The notes beneath the pieces were generated by a model. The model saw only the letters and a list, made by a program, of their open reading frames with translations, made no database searches and was not told the origin of the DNA. From NCBI RefSeq assembly GCF_005960665.1, contig NZ_CP040676.1:2357001-2421000 (forward strand): a stretch of DNA of 64,000 bases. The letters run 5' to 3'. Made by a program: the position numbers and the translations under genes. This DNA is from Exiguobacterium mexicanum (GTDB lineage: Bacteria > Bacillota > Bacilli > Exiguobacteriales > Exiguobacteriaceae). This document shows, one piece after another, positions 8,141-17,015 of the stretch; position 1 is the first letter of the stretch, and every line of letters starts with the position of its first letter.

Positions 8141-8592
8141 AGAACGCCCCATTCCTTGCCCCGACGAGTGTCGAAGCCAAACAAGACGGCTCGCTCATCT
8201 ATTGTCCGCACCGCGTCCAAATTGTCAAAGAAGTGACGTTCGACGCCGCGCATCATTTGTTCGATTACGACGGTAAATGCCGAGCGCTGCACGGACATAC
8301 GTATAAATTGCAAATGGGCATCAGCGGTTTTCTCGATAACCGCGGCATGACGCTCGATTTTGGCGATTTAAAAGCCATCTTTAAAGAAGAACTCGAACCA
8401 TACCTCGACCATCGTTATTTGAATGAGTCGTTACCTTATATGAATACGACTGCCGAAAACATGTGCTACTGGATTTTCGAGCAGCTCGCCAAACACTTGC
8501 CTGACGAGCGCGACGTCCGCGTCGAATTCGTCAAACTGTACGAGACGCCGACATCGTACGCCGAGTTCCGCCGCGAATGGTTGGTGGACTGA
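8137..8592 (+). CDS. queD: 6-carboxy-5,6,7,8-tetrahydropterin synthase QueD
   Basis: Converts 7,8-dihydroneopterin triphosphate to 6-carboxytetrahydropterin, the first committed queuosine step. The PTPS fold motifs are present: FDAAHHL and ALHGHTY give the zinc histidines, KCRALHGH holds the catalytic Cys, and LDHRYLN and the terminal ETPTSYAEF carry the family's conserved Asp/His and Glu. At 151 residues it is a little longer than E. coli QueD because of an N-terminal extension of about 25 residues, as in Bacillus. Its start overlaps queC (ATGA) behind GAGGAGG. Confidence 0.95.
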   Translation: MKNAPFLAPTSVEAKQDGSLIYCPHRVQIVKEVTFDAAHHLFDYDGKCRALHGHTYKLQMGISGFLDNRGMTLDFGDLKAIFKEELEPYLDHRYLNESLPYMNTTAENMCYWIFEQLAKHLPDERDVRVEFVKLYETPTSYAEFRREWLVD

Positions 8593-9287
8593 TGAAAATC
8601 CCTGTCCTCGAAGTGTTCGGCCCGACGTTTCAAGGGGAAGGCCGCGCCATCGGACAAAAGACGATGTTCGTCCGGACCGCCGGTTGCGATTATCGCTGTT
8701 CGTGGTGCGACTCCGCCTTCACGTGGGACGGCTCGGAGAAACCCGACATGCTGACAGCCGACGAAGTGATCGAACGGCTCGACGCGCTCGGCGTGTACGA
8801 CTATGTCACCATCTCGGGCGGCAATCCGCTCCTCATCGCCGCGATGAAAGACTTGGTGATGAAACTGAAGGCGCGCGACGTCAAACTCGCCGTCGAGACG
8901 CAAGGCAGCCGCTATCAGGACTGGCTCGCTGACATCGACGACGTAACGCTCAGCCCGAAACCACCATCTTCCGGCATGACGACCGACTGGGAGAAACTCG
9001 ACGCCATCGTCGAACGGCTGCGCCCCGAACAGATGACGTTCAAAGTCGCCGTCTTCGACGAGATCGACCTCGCCTATGCGAAATCGGTACAGACGCGCTA
9101 CACCCCGGACGTCATGTACTTATCGGCCGGCAATCCCGAGCCCGGTGCGGACGGTGACATCACCGACGCCCAGCTCCGTCGTTTGAAAGAACTGTGGGAG
9201 GACGTCGCCCGCGACCCGTCATGGCAAAGCGTCCGTGTCCTGCCGCAACTGCACACATTACTGTACGCCAACGAACGTGGCGTCTAA
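8592..9287 (+). CDS. queE: 7-carboxy-7-deazaguanine synthase QueE
   Basis: Radical-SAM ring contraction of 6-carboxytetrahydropterin to 7-carboxy-7-deazaguanine. The cluster motif is C-x3-C-x2-C in [17 protein letters not shown], followed by the SAM-binding ISGGNPLL stretch. The 231 residues begin at ATG 8592, which overlaps the queD stop (TGATG). An upstream in-frame start at 8577 lies inside queD and is not needed. Third gene of the operon. Confidence 0.95.
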   Translation: MKIPVLEVFGPTFQGEGRAIGQKTMFVRTAGCDYRCSWCDSAFTWDGSEKPDMLTADEVIERLDALGVYDYVTISGGNPLLIAAMKDLVMKLKARDVKLAVETQGSRYQDWLADIDDVTLSPKPPSSGMTTDWEKLDAIVERLRPEQMTFKVAVFDEIDLAYAKSVQTRYTPDVMYLSAGNPEPGADGDITDAQLRRLKELWEDVARDPSWQSVRVLPQLHTLLYANERGV

Positions 9288-9298
9288 GGAGAATACTT

Positions 9299-9787
9299 AT
9301 GAGACCAGAAGACTTACAAGACTTGTCGCTCCTCGGACAGAAGAGCGTCCCATACATTTTTGAATACGCACCGGACGTCCTCGAGGCGTTCCCGAACCGT
9401 CACCCGGAGAACGACTACTTCGTGAAGTTCAACGCACCGGAGTTCACGTCGCTCTGCCCGATCACGAACCAACCGGACTTCGCGACGATTTATATCTCAT
9501 ATATCCCGGACGAGAAGCTCGTCGAGTCAAAATCGCTCAAGCTGTATTTGTTCAGCTTCCGCAACCACGGGGACTTCCATGAGAACTGCATCAACGTCAT
9601 CGGAAAAGACCTCGTCAAGTTGATGGAGCCACGCTATCTCGAAGTGTGGGGCAAGTTCACGCCACGCGGCGGCATCTCGATCGATCCGTACTACAACTAC
9701 GGCAAACCGGGCACGAAATACGAAAGAATGGCTGAACATCGCTTGTTTAATCACGACCTGTATCCTGAGACGGTCGACAACCGTTAA
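9299..9787 (+). CDS. queF: NADPH-dependent preQ0 reductase QueF (short YkvM type)
   Basis: Reduces the nitrile of preQ0 to the amine of preQ1. The 162-residue unimodular form carries the nucleophile Cys in [13 protein letters not shown] and the QueF NADPH motif around [21 protein letters not shown] 9299 follows AAGGAG, 11 nt after the queE stop. With queCDE it completes GTP-derived preQ1 synthesis apart from FolE; tRNA insertion genes (tgt, queA, queG) are elsewhere. Confidence 0.95.
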   Translation: MRPEDLQDLSLLGQKSVPYIFEYAPDVLEAFPNRHPENDYFVKFNAPEFTSLCPITNQPDFATIYISYIPDEKLVESKSLKLYLFSFRNHGDFHENCINVIGKDLVKLMEPRYLEVWGKFTPRGGISIDPYYNYGKPGTKYERMAEHRLFNHDLYPETVDNR

Positions 9788-9793
9788 CCAAAA

Positions 9794-9828
9794 AGTAGGC
9801 GCTCAACGGGAGCGCCTACTTCTTTTTA
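9794..9828. terminator. Bidirectional terminator between queF and the TVP38 gene
   Basis: An 11-bp stem AGTAGGCGCTC/GAGCGCCTACT is followed by TTCTTTTT on the + strand and preceded by an A run. It overlaps the 3' end of the convergent TVP38 gene. Confidence 0.85.
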
Positions 9829-10472
9829 TAGCGATTAACTTGTCGTTTAATCGGTTCCCGGAACACCGTCGCGACGAGCGTCAGGACGACCAAAACGACG
9901 AGGGCGAGGATGATTAACTTAAAGTCTCCGCTCGCGAGGCTACTACCGAGGAAATTGTTGGCGAACGCACCTGGAATCATCCCGACCGTGGTCGCGAAGA
10001 CATAACCCGGGAGTCTCACTTTCGCGAGCCCTGAGGCGTAACTGACCAAGTCAAAGTTGACGAGCGGGATCAAGCGTAAAATCAAGACGTAGAAGAACCC
10101 GTCCTCTTCAATCTTATGCTGCACCTTCTCATAGTTGCTCGTCTCGAAATGGTGGAGAAAGCGGTCACCGAAGCGAATCGCGATATAGTAAGCGACGAGC
10201 GCGCTGAGCGTGGCCCCGATGACCGTATAGACGACACCAGGCAGCGTCCCGAACGCCAATCCACCGGCGACGGACAAGACCGACGTCGGAAATAAAATCA
10301 ACGGGCGAACGGTGAACAGTAAAATATAGACGAGCGGGGCGAGCCACCCGAATTGAACGATATAATCGCGAATCTCACCCGGTCGCAAGTCGATCCACTG
10401 ATAAAGGAACGTCGCGGTACCGAAGACGAGCAAGACGATGGCAATGATCCATTGCGTTTTCCACTTGTTCAT
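9816..10472 (-). CDS. TVP38/TMEM64 (VTT/DedA-like) membrane protein
   Basis: A 218-residue polytopic protein with about six spans and a basic C-terminal tail. The VTT-domain core is visible in FPTSVLSVAGGLAFG and in RLIPLVNFDLVSYASGLAKV, with NFLGSSLASGD near the end. Members are proposed lipid scramblases or phospholipid-handling proteins, but bacterial function is not settled. ATG 10472 has an AGGAGG-type site. The upstream continuation of the frame to 10814 lacks a start with SD and runs into the divergent gene. Confidence 0.85.
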   Translation of the reverse strand: MNKWKTQWIIAIVLLVFGTATFLYQWIDLRPGEIRDYIVQFGWLAPLVYILLFTVRPLILFPTSVLSVAGGLAFGTLPGVVYTVIGATLSALVAYYIAIRFGDRFLHHFETSNYEKVQHKIEEDGFFYVLILRLIPLVNFDLVSYASGLAKVRLPGYVFATTVGMIPGAFANNFLGSSLASGDFKLIILALVVLVVLTLVATVFREPIKRQVNRYKKK

Positions 10473-10587
10473 CGGTCGACCTCCTCTCTTTCTTCCATCA
10501 TATCGCCTCACCTCGAAAAAGTAACGCCTTCCTTTTTTTAGGAATCGCAGTATGGTACGGTTAAAAAAAGCAGAAGGAGGAATCCCT

Positions 10588-11097
10588 ATGTACTTGGCAG
10601 ATGCCATCAAGTTGAAACACCTGCTTCTGAAGCAGATTGATAAGTTGCTCGAAGAAGTCGAACGTGTCGCATTCATCGAACTCGAGAAAGATGAGCCGCT
10701 CCCGACGATCCAGTCCCGTTCCCTCGAGGATATCGAAGTTGAGCTCGAGGCGATCCGGACCGATTTACGCCGTCTTGATCGTCTCGTCTGTGAGGCGAAC
10801 CTGCATACCGTCATCGAGACGAATGACGGACCGCTCCCACTCGTCGAAGCGATGGAGTTCGCCGTTCAATTACGAGCTCAGGCTCGGATGTATCAAGATT
10901 TGGCCGAGCGGCCGAAACGCGAGTTCCAAACGGGTTACGGGGAAGGGACGAGCGTCATCAAGCATGCGCTCTATGACCCGGAACTGTATCGGTTGAAAGC
11001 ACGCGACGTCGAGAAACGGGCCAACCGCATTGCCAGCGCCATCGAGGCGGCCAATCATCGGACCGAAATCGAGTTTGACGCAAGTCGTTATATGTAA
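10588..11097 (+). CDS. DIP1984-like (septicolysin-related) coiled-coil protein
   Basis: A cytosolic-looking 169-residue protein, charged and almost wholly helical: residues 1-60 and 90-150 have heptad-like patterning, with RRLDRLVCEAN in the middle and a C-terminal EAANHRTEI. The arrangement, especially LADAIKLK at the start and EAN-x-T-E/I near the end, resembles the DIP1984/septicolysin family, which has no established enzymatic role. ATG 10588 follows AAGGAGG with 7-nt spacing. It stands alone between two terminators. Confidence 0.55.
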   Translation: MYLADAIKLKHLLLKQIDKLLEEVERVAFIELEKDEPLPTIQSRSLEDIEVELEAIRTDLRRLDRLVCEANLHTVIETNDGPLPLVEAMEFAVQLRAQARMYQDLAERPKREFQTGYGEGTSVIKHALYDPELYRLKARDVEKRANRIASAIEAANHRTEIEFDASRYM

Positions 11098-11100
11098 CAA

Positions 11101-11132
11101 AAAACGCGTCGGGACGTTCCGACGCGTTTTTA
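11101..11132. terminator. Bidirectional terminator
   Basis: A 12-bp stem AAAACGCGTCGG/CCGACGCGTTTT lies between two convergent genes, with T on both outgoing strands. Confidence 0.85.
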
Positions 11133-11618
11133 CATGTGATGGTTATGGTGGTCATGGTGGTGCGAGCTCGAACTGCGTCGCGGTGCCGGCTCGTCGGCAA
11201 ACTTCTCCCCATCCAAGATGCCGAGCCGCTTGTATTGGCGGTCGACCCGCTCCTTCGTCTCGTCGCTTACGTACGAGGAGTCCATGACCAACTGATAGCT
11301 TCCGAGCGCGACCCGGAACGGCTCCATCTGTGTACGATGCACCGGGAACGAGGTCACGTCCCGCAAATAGTCGGCGAGCCGATTCGCCGACTCGTCACTC
11401 GGATGGTCGGCTAAATCGGAGGCAAACCGTTGCATGTCTTTCAATAGACTGTTCGTCTTCACTTGCTTACCGATGCCTCCAATAACAGCGAACACGATAA
11501 TACCGATAATCAGGAAAAAGAATATCGGGAAAATGATTGGTACTCCACTAAAAAACGAGTCCCCCATCCCTGTTGAATCGATGTATACTTCTTCCCCGAA
11601 TGCAAACGTATGGACCAT
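11130..11618 (-). CDS. Single-span membrane protein with a histidine-rich C-terminus
   Basis: The 162 residues start with a short polar segment, then one strongly hydrophobic span (about residues 26-48, PIIFPIFFFLIIGIIVFAVI), then a charged soluble domain of about 95 residues, then a tail SSSSHHHDHHNHHM. I do not recognise the domain. The His-rich end could bind Ni, Zn or Co, but this is inference from composition. ATG 11618 follows GGGGGAGA. It stands alone with a terminator on each side. Confidence 0.75.
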   Translation of the reverse strand: MVHTFAFGEEVYIDSTGMGDSFFSGVPIIFPIFFFLIIGIIVFAVIGGIGKQVKTNSLLKDMQRFASDLADHPSDESANRLADYLRDVTSFPVHRTQMEPFRVALGSYQLVMDSSYVSDETKERVDRQYKRLGILDGEKFADEPAPRRSSSSHHHDHHNHHM

Positions 11619-11678
11619 GATGTCTCCCCCTTTTTTCTATAATACGGATGCGTTCCCATTTGGTTTCATCTACACGAA

Positions 11679-11702
11679 AAAACCGTGGCATGCGCCACGG
11701 CT
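11679..11702 (-). terminator. Terminator of trmH-GNAT operon
   Basis: The perfect stem GCCGTGGC/GCCACGGT has a 4-nt loop and is followed by T6 on the minus strand. Confidence 0.8.
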
Positions 11703-11708
11703 TTGCGG

Positions 11709-12164
11709 TCAGTTCAATTGTTTCTCCATCATGATGCGAGGTTCGTTATCCTCTGTGTACGCCCCCATGATGTCGTAGCCACACAACAGGTTCAAGATAA
11801 TGACCCCTTTGTTCGTATTGCGTGCCTTCGTTCGAATCGAATGGAACCCTTGCGCCTTCACCCATTCGAGTTGCGTGTCCATCAGCTTGCGGCCGATGCC
11901 ATGCTTTTGAAACTCAGGGTGGACGCCGCCGGCCCAGCTATAGAAGCGATACGGCTCGGCCTCGTAACCGATTTTGAAGCCGACCAGGCGCTCATCTGAA
12001 AATGCGAGCAACACGAGCGGATTCGCATGACGATACAGCCGTTCTTTAAAACGCAGTTGATCGATGTCCCCGTAAAGCGTGCGGTACAGGTTAAAGAATT
12101 CCTCTTCGTAGTCTTTGAAATTCGTCGTCACATCTTTCACGATAAATGAACTGGTCGTACTCAT
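11709..12164 (-). CDS. GNAT family N-acetyltransferase
   Basis: About 151 residues from ATG 12164, which has AAAGGGG upstream; the longer frame to 12251 overlaps trmH. The acetyl-CoA motif A lies around VHPEFQKHGIGRKLMDTQLEW, and the preceding GFKIGYE...SWAGG strand fits the fold. The target is unknown. It lies 58 nt after trmH in the same orientation and shares its terminator, so it is probably co-transcribed. Confidence 0.85.
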   Translation of the reverse strand: MSTTSSFIVKDVTTNFKDYEEEFFNLYRTLYGDIDQLRFKERLYRHANPLVLLAFSDERLVGFKIGYEAEPYRFYSWAGGVHPEFQKHGIGRKLMDTQLEWVKAQGFHSIRTKARNTNKGVIILNLLCGYDIMGAYTEDNEPRIMMEKQLN

Positions 12165-12222
12165 CTTTCCATCCCCTTTCAGTATATGGACAAGTTGTTC
12201 GTACGCCTGTACCTTTCGCCGT

Positions 12223-12987
12223 TTACTCCGTTTTTCCTGTCTCACGCGCAAAAGCGGTCAAACCTTTTTGCTTATACACACCGAGCGACCGCTTCGGAAG
12301 GCTCTTTACCATCCAATTTTTTAAGATGCGCTGCTTGTCTTCCACCTTCAGTCCATATCCGTCCGTCACGACATGGCGCGCCCGCGTCGTCACATCGTAC
12401 AACGAGATGGCGGCAGCGACAGAGATGTTCAAACTTTGGACGTATCCTTGCATCGGAATCAAGTAATTGCCGTCTGCCTTGGCGAGCGCTCGTTCCGATA
12501 CGCCGTGATGTTCGTTCCCGAACAAGAGCACGGTCGGTTTTGACACATCGATGTCCTCAAGTGGGACCGCCTCTTCACTGAGTGCCGTCGCGAGCACTTG
12601 GTAACCGTCCGCCTTCAACCGATCGATTGCGTCCTCGATCGAAGGATGTTCGACCACGTCGACCCAGCGATCGGCGCTTTTGGCGATAATCGAGTTCGGC
12701 TTGAACTTGGCCCGTCCCTCGACGACGTGCAATGTCTGGACACCGAACGCGTCCGCCGAACGGAGCACGGCCGACTGATTGTGCGGGTCATCGACCCCTT
12801 CCGTCAAAATCGTGATATGGTTCGTCCGTAACTCTAGCACTTCCTGCATACGCTTGACGCGGTCGGGCATCAACATGCTGTACAGCAGTCGATCCTCTTC
12901 TAATAACAGGCCCGACTGCAACAATTCATCGAGTAATGCCGCTTGCTCTTCTTTTGATAATGCCGATGTTGTCTGTCTCCATCCCAT
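12223..12987 (-). CDS. trmH: TrmH-like tRNA/rRNA 2'-O-methyltransferase (SPOUT)
   Basis: SAM-dependent 2'-O-methylation, most likely of G18 in tRNA. The SPOUT knot motifs are present in order: DPHN-x-SAVLRSADAFG, LLFGNEHHGVSERAL and IPMQGYVQSLNISVAAAISLYD. The last two are closest to TrmH proper. The 254-residue length includes an N-terminal helical segment and a basic tail. ATG 12987 lies behind AAAGGGGCGAG; the ORF extension to 13005 adds six residues without support. An rRNA target cannot be excluded. Confidence 0.85.
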   Translation of the reverse strand: MGWRQTTSALSKEEQAALLDELLQSGLLLEEDRLLYSMLMPDRVKRMQEVLELRTNHITILTEGVDDPHNQSAVLRSADAFGVQTLHVVEGRAKFKPNSIIAKSADRWVDVVEHPSIEDAIDRLKADGYQVLATALSEEAVPLEDIDVSKPTVLLFGNEHHGVSERALAKADGNYLIPMQGYVQSLNISVAAAISLYDVTTRARHVVTDGYGLKVEDKQRILKNWMVKSLPKRSLGVYKQKGLTAFARETGKTE

Positions 12988-13105
12988 CGTTCTCGCCCCT
13001 TTCAACCTTTAGTATTGTAGCGAGATTCGTTCCGACTGACAAGCTAGGTGAGAAACGAGTCGAATATCCTCTCGTTATGAAAATCCATGAAAATTAGGAA
13101 AACGG

Positions 13106-13154
13106 TTGCACAAAGCTATGCAATCGATTACAATTATCTATGCAAGCGATTGCA
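13106..13154 (+). promoter_or_regulatory. PTS promoter with two LacI-type operators
   Basis: TTGCAC (13106-13111) and TACAAT (13129-13134) with 17-nt spacing form a clear promoter. A near-palindrome TGCAATCGATTACA (13119-13132) overlaps the -10, and a perfect palindrome TGCAAGCGATTGCA (13141-13154) follows at the start point. Both have the central CG of LacI/GalR-family operators. The GCAA/TTGC arms differ from the CcpA consensus and look more like a maltose-type repressor site. Confidence 0.7.
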
Positions 13155-13208
13155 TTGATAGTCGCCATAGACAGATAAAAAGTTCCGTACAGGAAGGAAG
13201 CGTATAGA

Positions 13209-14837
13209 ATGAAACAACTCATCTCGTTTGATTTTTGGCAAAAACTCGGTAAGGCCTTAATGGTCGTCATCGCCGTTATGCCAGCTGCAGGTCTCATGAT
13301 CTCGATCGGTAAATTGATCGGTATGTCTGCCGGAGACGTCAGCATCTTGCTCACGACGGCTCGCATCATTGAAGATCTAGGTTGGGGAATTATCGTTAAC
13401 CTACATATCTTATTCGCAGTCGCGATCGGGGGATCGTGGGCAAAAGATAAGGCTGGCGGTGCATTCGCAGCATTGATCGCGTTCATTTTGATCAACCGCG
13501 TCACCGGAGCAATCTTCGGCGTCAATGGTGCAATGCTCCAAGACCCAGAAGCGACAGTCCAGTCTCTCTTCGGAGCTGACCTTGTCGTCGCAGACTATTT
13601 CACATCCGTACTTGGTTCACCAGCCCTTAACATGGGCGTGTTCGTCGGGATTATCGCTGGTTTCCTCGGTGGTGCCCTTTATAACAAGTTTTATAACTTC
13701 AACAAATTGCCGAACGCTCTCTCGTTCTTCAACGGGAAACGTTTTGTCCCATTCGTCGTCATTCTCGGATCAGTCGTGGCAGCACTCGCCCTATCGATTA
13801 TTTGGCCGACGATTCAAGGTGCGCTTAATAGTTTTGGCGAATGGATCGCCACATCGCGTGATACAGCACCGGTACTCGCCCCGTTCATCTACGGTGCGCT
13901 CGAACGTCTCCTCTTGCCGTTCGGCCTTCACCATATGCTCACTGTGCCGATGAACTATACGGAACTCGGTGGCACGTACACGATTTTGACAGGTGCGACA
14001 GCCGGTTCGGTCGTTGCGGGTCAAGATCCGCTCTGGTTGGCTTGGGTCACAGACCTCGTTAACCTGCGCGCCGCTGGTGATACGGCTGCTTACAACGCCT
14101 TGCTCGCTGACGTCGTACCGGCCCGCTTCAAAGTCGGTCAAGTCATCTTGTCATTCGCTGCCTTGATCGGTGCGGCTTATGCGATGTACCGCAACGTCGA
14201 CGAAGACAAAAAAGCGCAATACAAGCCGATGTTCTTGTCGGCTGGTCTCGCCGTCTTCTTGACGGGTGTCACAGAACCAATCGAATTCATGTTCATGTTC
14301 GTCGCTCCAGTCCTTTACGTCGTCTACGCCATTATGGCCGGTGCCGCTTTCGCATTAGCGGATGTCATCGACCTTCGTGTCCACGCATTCGGTGCGATTG
14401 AATTGCTCACACGCATCCCGATGATTGTGAAAGCAGGATTGCTCCAAGACTTGATTAACTTCTTCCTCGTCTCGGCTGCCTTCTTCTTCTTGAACTTCGG
14501 TGTGTTCAACTTCTTCATCAAGAAGATGAACCTTCCGACGCCTGGCCGTAACGGGAACTACATGGAAGAAACAACAGAGAAGTCGAATGTGACCGGCAAC
14601 GAGCAGGTCATGGGGATTATCGCTCTACTCGGTGGGGAACAGAACATCGAAGACGTTGATGCGTGCATGACGCGTCTCCGTGTCACAGTCAAAGACATGT
14701 CGCTCGTCTCAGAAGAGAGCGAATGGAAAAAGAACGGCGCCATGGGTCTCATCTTAAAAGACCGCGGTGTCCAAGCAATCTACGGCCCGAAAGCCGACGT
14801 ATTGAAGTCTGATATTCAAGACGTCATCGGTGCATAA
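13209..14837 (+). CDS. PTS sugar permease, glucose/maltose-type EIICB
   Basis: Phosphotransferase permease that imports and phosphorylates its sugar, taking phosphate from an EIIA not encoded here. Residues 1 to about 430 are the EIIC membrane domain (about 10 spans), including GLHHMLTVPMNYTELGGTY and the family motif GVTEPIEFMF. Residues of about 460-542 are EIIB with the phospho-cysteine in DACMTRLRVTVKD. The sequence is closest in my recall to the streptococcal PtsG/MalT group and less like Bacillus MalP, so glucose or maltose is the likely substrate. ATG 13209 follows AGGAAGG. Upstream operators imply sugar-dependent repression. Confidence 0.88.
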   Translation: MKQLISFDFWQKLGKALMVVIAVMPAAGLMISIGKLIGMSAGDVSILLTTARIIEDLGWGIIVNLHILFAVAIGGSWAKDKAGGAFAALIAFILINRVTGAIFGVNGAMLQDPEATVQSLFGADLVVADYFTSVLGSPALNMGVFVGIIAGFLGGALYNKFYNFNKLPNALSFFNGKRFVPFVVILGSVVAALALSIIWPTIQGALNSFGEWIATSRDTAPVLAPFIYGALERLLLPFGLHHMLTVPMNYTELGGTYTILTGATAGSVVAGQDPLWLAWVTDLVNLRAAGDTAAYNALLADVVPARFKVGQVILSFAALIGAAYAMYRNVDEDKKAQYKPMFLSAGLAVFLTGVTEPIEFMFMFVAPVLYVVYAIMAGAAFALADVIDLRVHAFGAIELLTRIPMIVKAGLLQDLINFFLVSAAFFFLNFGVFNFFIKKMNLPTPGRNGNYMEETTEKSNVTGNEQVMGIIALLGGEQNIEDVDACMTRLRVTVKDMSLVSEESEWKKNGAMGLILKDRGVQAIYGPKADVLKSDIQDVIGA

Positions 14838-14840
14838 TCA

Positions 14841-14873
14841 ACAGGCCAGCTCGTACGAGTTGGCCTGTTTTTT
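14841..14873 (+). terminator. Terminator after the PTS gene
   Basis: A 12-bp stem ACAGGCCAGCTC/GAGTTGGCCTGT is followed by TTTTTTC. Some read-through into the next gene is possible, since that gene starts 17 nt later. Confidence 0.8.
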
Positions 14874-14889
14874 CTAAAGGAGGACTATC

Positions 14890-15681
14890 GTGAATATTTT
14901 AACGCTGAACTGTCACGCCTGGTTAGAGGACCGTCAACAAGAGAAAATCGACTCGATTGTTGAACGGATTGCGAGCAAGGAATATGACATCATCGCACTC
15001 CAAGAAGTGAATCAACATAAAGAGGCCCCACTCATCGACGGCTTGATTCGAGAGAACAACTTCGCCTATGTGCTCGTCGAGCGTTTGAAAGAGCAAGGCG
15101 TCGATTACTACATGACGTGGGACTTCGCCCATTATGGATACGACATCTACGAGGAGGGCGTCGCGATTTTATCGCGCACTCCGTTCGTGTCGACCGAATC
15201 GTTCTTCGTCTCCCAGACGACCGACCCGAACGATTACAAATCTCGGAAAATCGTCAAGGCGGTCGTGGACGGCATGGACGCGCCGACGGCGATTTACTCC
15301 TGTCACCTCGGTTGGTGGCATGATGCCGATGAACCGGTGCGCCATCAGCTCGATGAACTGTTGCGCCGCGTCGAGGACGACGACCGCGCCTTGCTGCTCG
15401 GTGACTTCAATAACGACGCCTTCATCCGTGACGAAGGGTACGACTACTTGATTGAGCACGGTCTCCAAGATTTGTTCCATTTGGCGACCGAGCGTGAAGG
15501 CGATGCGACCGTCCAAGGCAAGATTGCCGGCTGGGACGAGAACAAGCAGGCGCTTCGCATCGACTTGATGTTGACGAACGCCCCGATCCACGTCTCACGC
15601 CATGCCGTCGTCTTTGACGGCGAGAACGGTCCGATCGTCTCTGATCATGCCGGTGTTGAAGCAACGGCATTTTGGCGGTAA
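14890..15681 (+). CDS. Endonuclease/exonuclease/phosphatase (EEP) family hydrolase
   Basis: A 263-residue metal-dependent hydrolase of the DNase I-like fold. Motifs in order: LNCHAW (strand 1), ALQEVNQ (metal Glu), CHLGWW (catalytic His region), LLGDFNND (metal Asp-Asn) and SDHAG (terminal His). The substrate could be nucleic acid, a phospholipid or a sugar phosphate. GTG 14890 lies 9 nt after AAAGGAGG. Its position right behind the PTS gene hints at a linked metabolic role, but this is inference. Confidence 0.85.
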   Translation: MNILTLNCHAWLEDRQQEKIDSIVERIASKEYDIIALQEVNQHKEAPLIDGLIRENNFAYVLVERLKEQGVDYYMTWDFAHYGYDIYEEGVAILSRTPFVSTESFFVSQTTDPNDYKSRKIVKAVVDGMDAPTAIYSCHLGWWHDADEPVRHQLDELLRRVEDDDRALLLGDFNNDAFIRDEGYDYLIEHGLQDLFHLATEREGDATVQGKIAGWDENKQALRIDLMLTNAPIHVSRHAVVFDGENGPIVSDHAGVEATAFWR

Positions 15682-15686
15682 ATGGC

Positions 15687-15725
15687 ACCCTTTTCTTTTC
15701 CTCACGGAAGGGAAAAGGGTTTTGC
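15687..15725 (+). terminator. Terminator after the EEP hydrolase gene
   Basis: A 14-bp stem with two G-T pairs, built from CCCTTTTC and GAAAAGGG arms, with loop TCAC and followed by TTTTG. Confidence 0.7.
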
Positions 15726-15797
15726 TTTGCGTGGAAATCCTGTATGGTTGAAAACGACTGAAGTCTAACAACCTTGAACGAAAGAAGTGATTTTATT

Positions 15798-16979
15798 TTG
15801 ACGACTACCCCATCGCTCAGTCGGACCGACTGGACGCTTATCTTATCGCTCGCCTTGCTCACGTTCGTGCTCGGCACGAGTGAATTTGTCATCGTCGGGA
15901 TTTTACCCGATATCGCCGATGGCTTATCGATTTCGATTGCCACGGCCGGAACGCTCGTCTCGGCGTTCGCGATCACCTTCGCCATCGGGACCCCGCTGAC
16001 GATGTCACTGACGAGCCATTTGCCGAAACGAAAACTGATGCTTACACTCACCGCTGCGTTCATCGTCTTTAACTTGTTCAGCAGCCTCGCTCCGACGTAC
16101 GGGATATTGCTCGTGCTCCGGATGATGACCGCCGTCGTGACCGGCGTGCTCATCTCGCTCGCCATGCTCGTCGCCAGTGAATCGGTGCCAACCGGGAAGC
16201 GCGGCATCGCTGTCTCATTCATCTTCGGCGGTTTCACGTTGGCGAACGTTTTCGGCGTCCCGCTCGGTACGTTCATCGGTCAACGCGCCGGATGGGAAAC
16301 GACATTCTTGTTGACGACCGCTTTAAGCGTCGTCGCATTTCTCGCCGTCTACCGTGTCGTGCCGAGCCATTTAACGAGCGTCAAAACGTCGATTGCCGAT
16401 CAATTGCGGCTCTTGACGAACCCGCGGATTTTAATCGCATTCTTCATCCCGGCGTTCGGCTTCGGCGCGACGTACGTCGTCTATACGTATCTCGTTCCGA
16501 TTTTGAAAAGTGTACTCGGCGTCCCGGTCGCCTGGATTAGCCCAATCCTGTTTGCCTACGGGTTCATCTCCATCTTCAGCAATATGGCAGCCGGGAAAAT
16601 CGCCAGCCATAATCCGATCGGACGGCTCCGGTTCGTCTTCCTCATCCAAGCGCTCGTGTTGGCGGCCTTGTATGTGACGACGTCGAGCGTGACGCTCGGT
16701 CTGATCAATATCGCGCTCATGTCATTCATGGCGATTCTACTGACGACATCGACGCAAATCTACTTGATCGACTTGGCTGAGAAGTTCAATCCGGACGCCA
16801 AAGGCCTGGCTTCATCGCTCATGCCGGTCGCAAGCAACGTCGGCATCGGGATGGGCTCGGCGCTCGGTGGTCTTGTCTACGCGAACGCACCCGTCATGAC
16901 GCTCGCCCTCGTCGCCGGCGCCGTCGCGCTCGTGACCGCCTTATTGACCGCGGTCAGTCATCAGCTCGACCAACGTTAA
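15798..16979 (+). CDS. MFS exporter of the PbuE/AraJ-like DHA1 group
   Basis: A 393-residue, 12-span transporter. GTSEFVIVGILPDIADGL and GTLVSAFAITFAIGTPL are typical of the DHA1 branch that contains PbuE (purine efflux), AraJ and YdhP. FIFGGFTLANVFGVPLGTFIG in span 5 matches antiporter motif C. A purine or drug substrate is possible; purine permease genes lie nearby but in other operons. The start is uncertain: TTG 15798 has AGAAGTGA nearby, while TTG 15774 lacks an SD. Confidence 0.82.
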   Translation: MTTTPSLSRTDWTLILSLALLTFVLGTSEFVIVGILPDIADGLSISIATAGTLVSAFAITFAIGTPLTMSLTSHLPKRKLMLTLTAAFIVFNLFSSLAPTYGILLVLRMMTAVVTGVLISLAMLVASESVPTGKRGIAVSFIFGGFTLANVFGVPLGTFIGQRAGWETTFLLTTALSVVAFLAVYRVVPSHLTSVKTSIADQLRLLTNPRILIAFFIPAFGFGATYVVYTYLVPILKSVLGVPVAWISPILFAYGFISIFSNMAAGKIASHNPIGRLRFVFLIQALVLAALYVTTSSVTLGLINIALMSFMAILLTTSTQIYLIDLAEKFNPDAKGLASSLMPVASNVGIGMGSALGGLVYANAPVMTLALVAGAVALVTALLTAVSHQLDQR

Positions 16980-16980
16980 A

Positions 16981-17015
16981 ACAGCGTGCCCCATGATGTG
17001 GGCACGCTGTTTTTT
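16981..17015. terminator. Bidirectional terminator
   Basis: A perfect 11-bp stem ACAGCGTGCCC/GGGCACGCTGT with T6 on the + strand, shared by the MFS gene and the convergent hydrolase gene. Confidence 0.85.

Noticed and set aside
10473-10814. N-terminal extension of the TVP38 protein
   Set aside because: Ser/Arg-rich and without hydrophobic character, it overlaps the divergent gene and its promoter; the RBS-supported ATG is at 10472.
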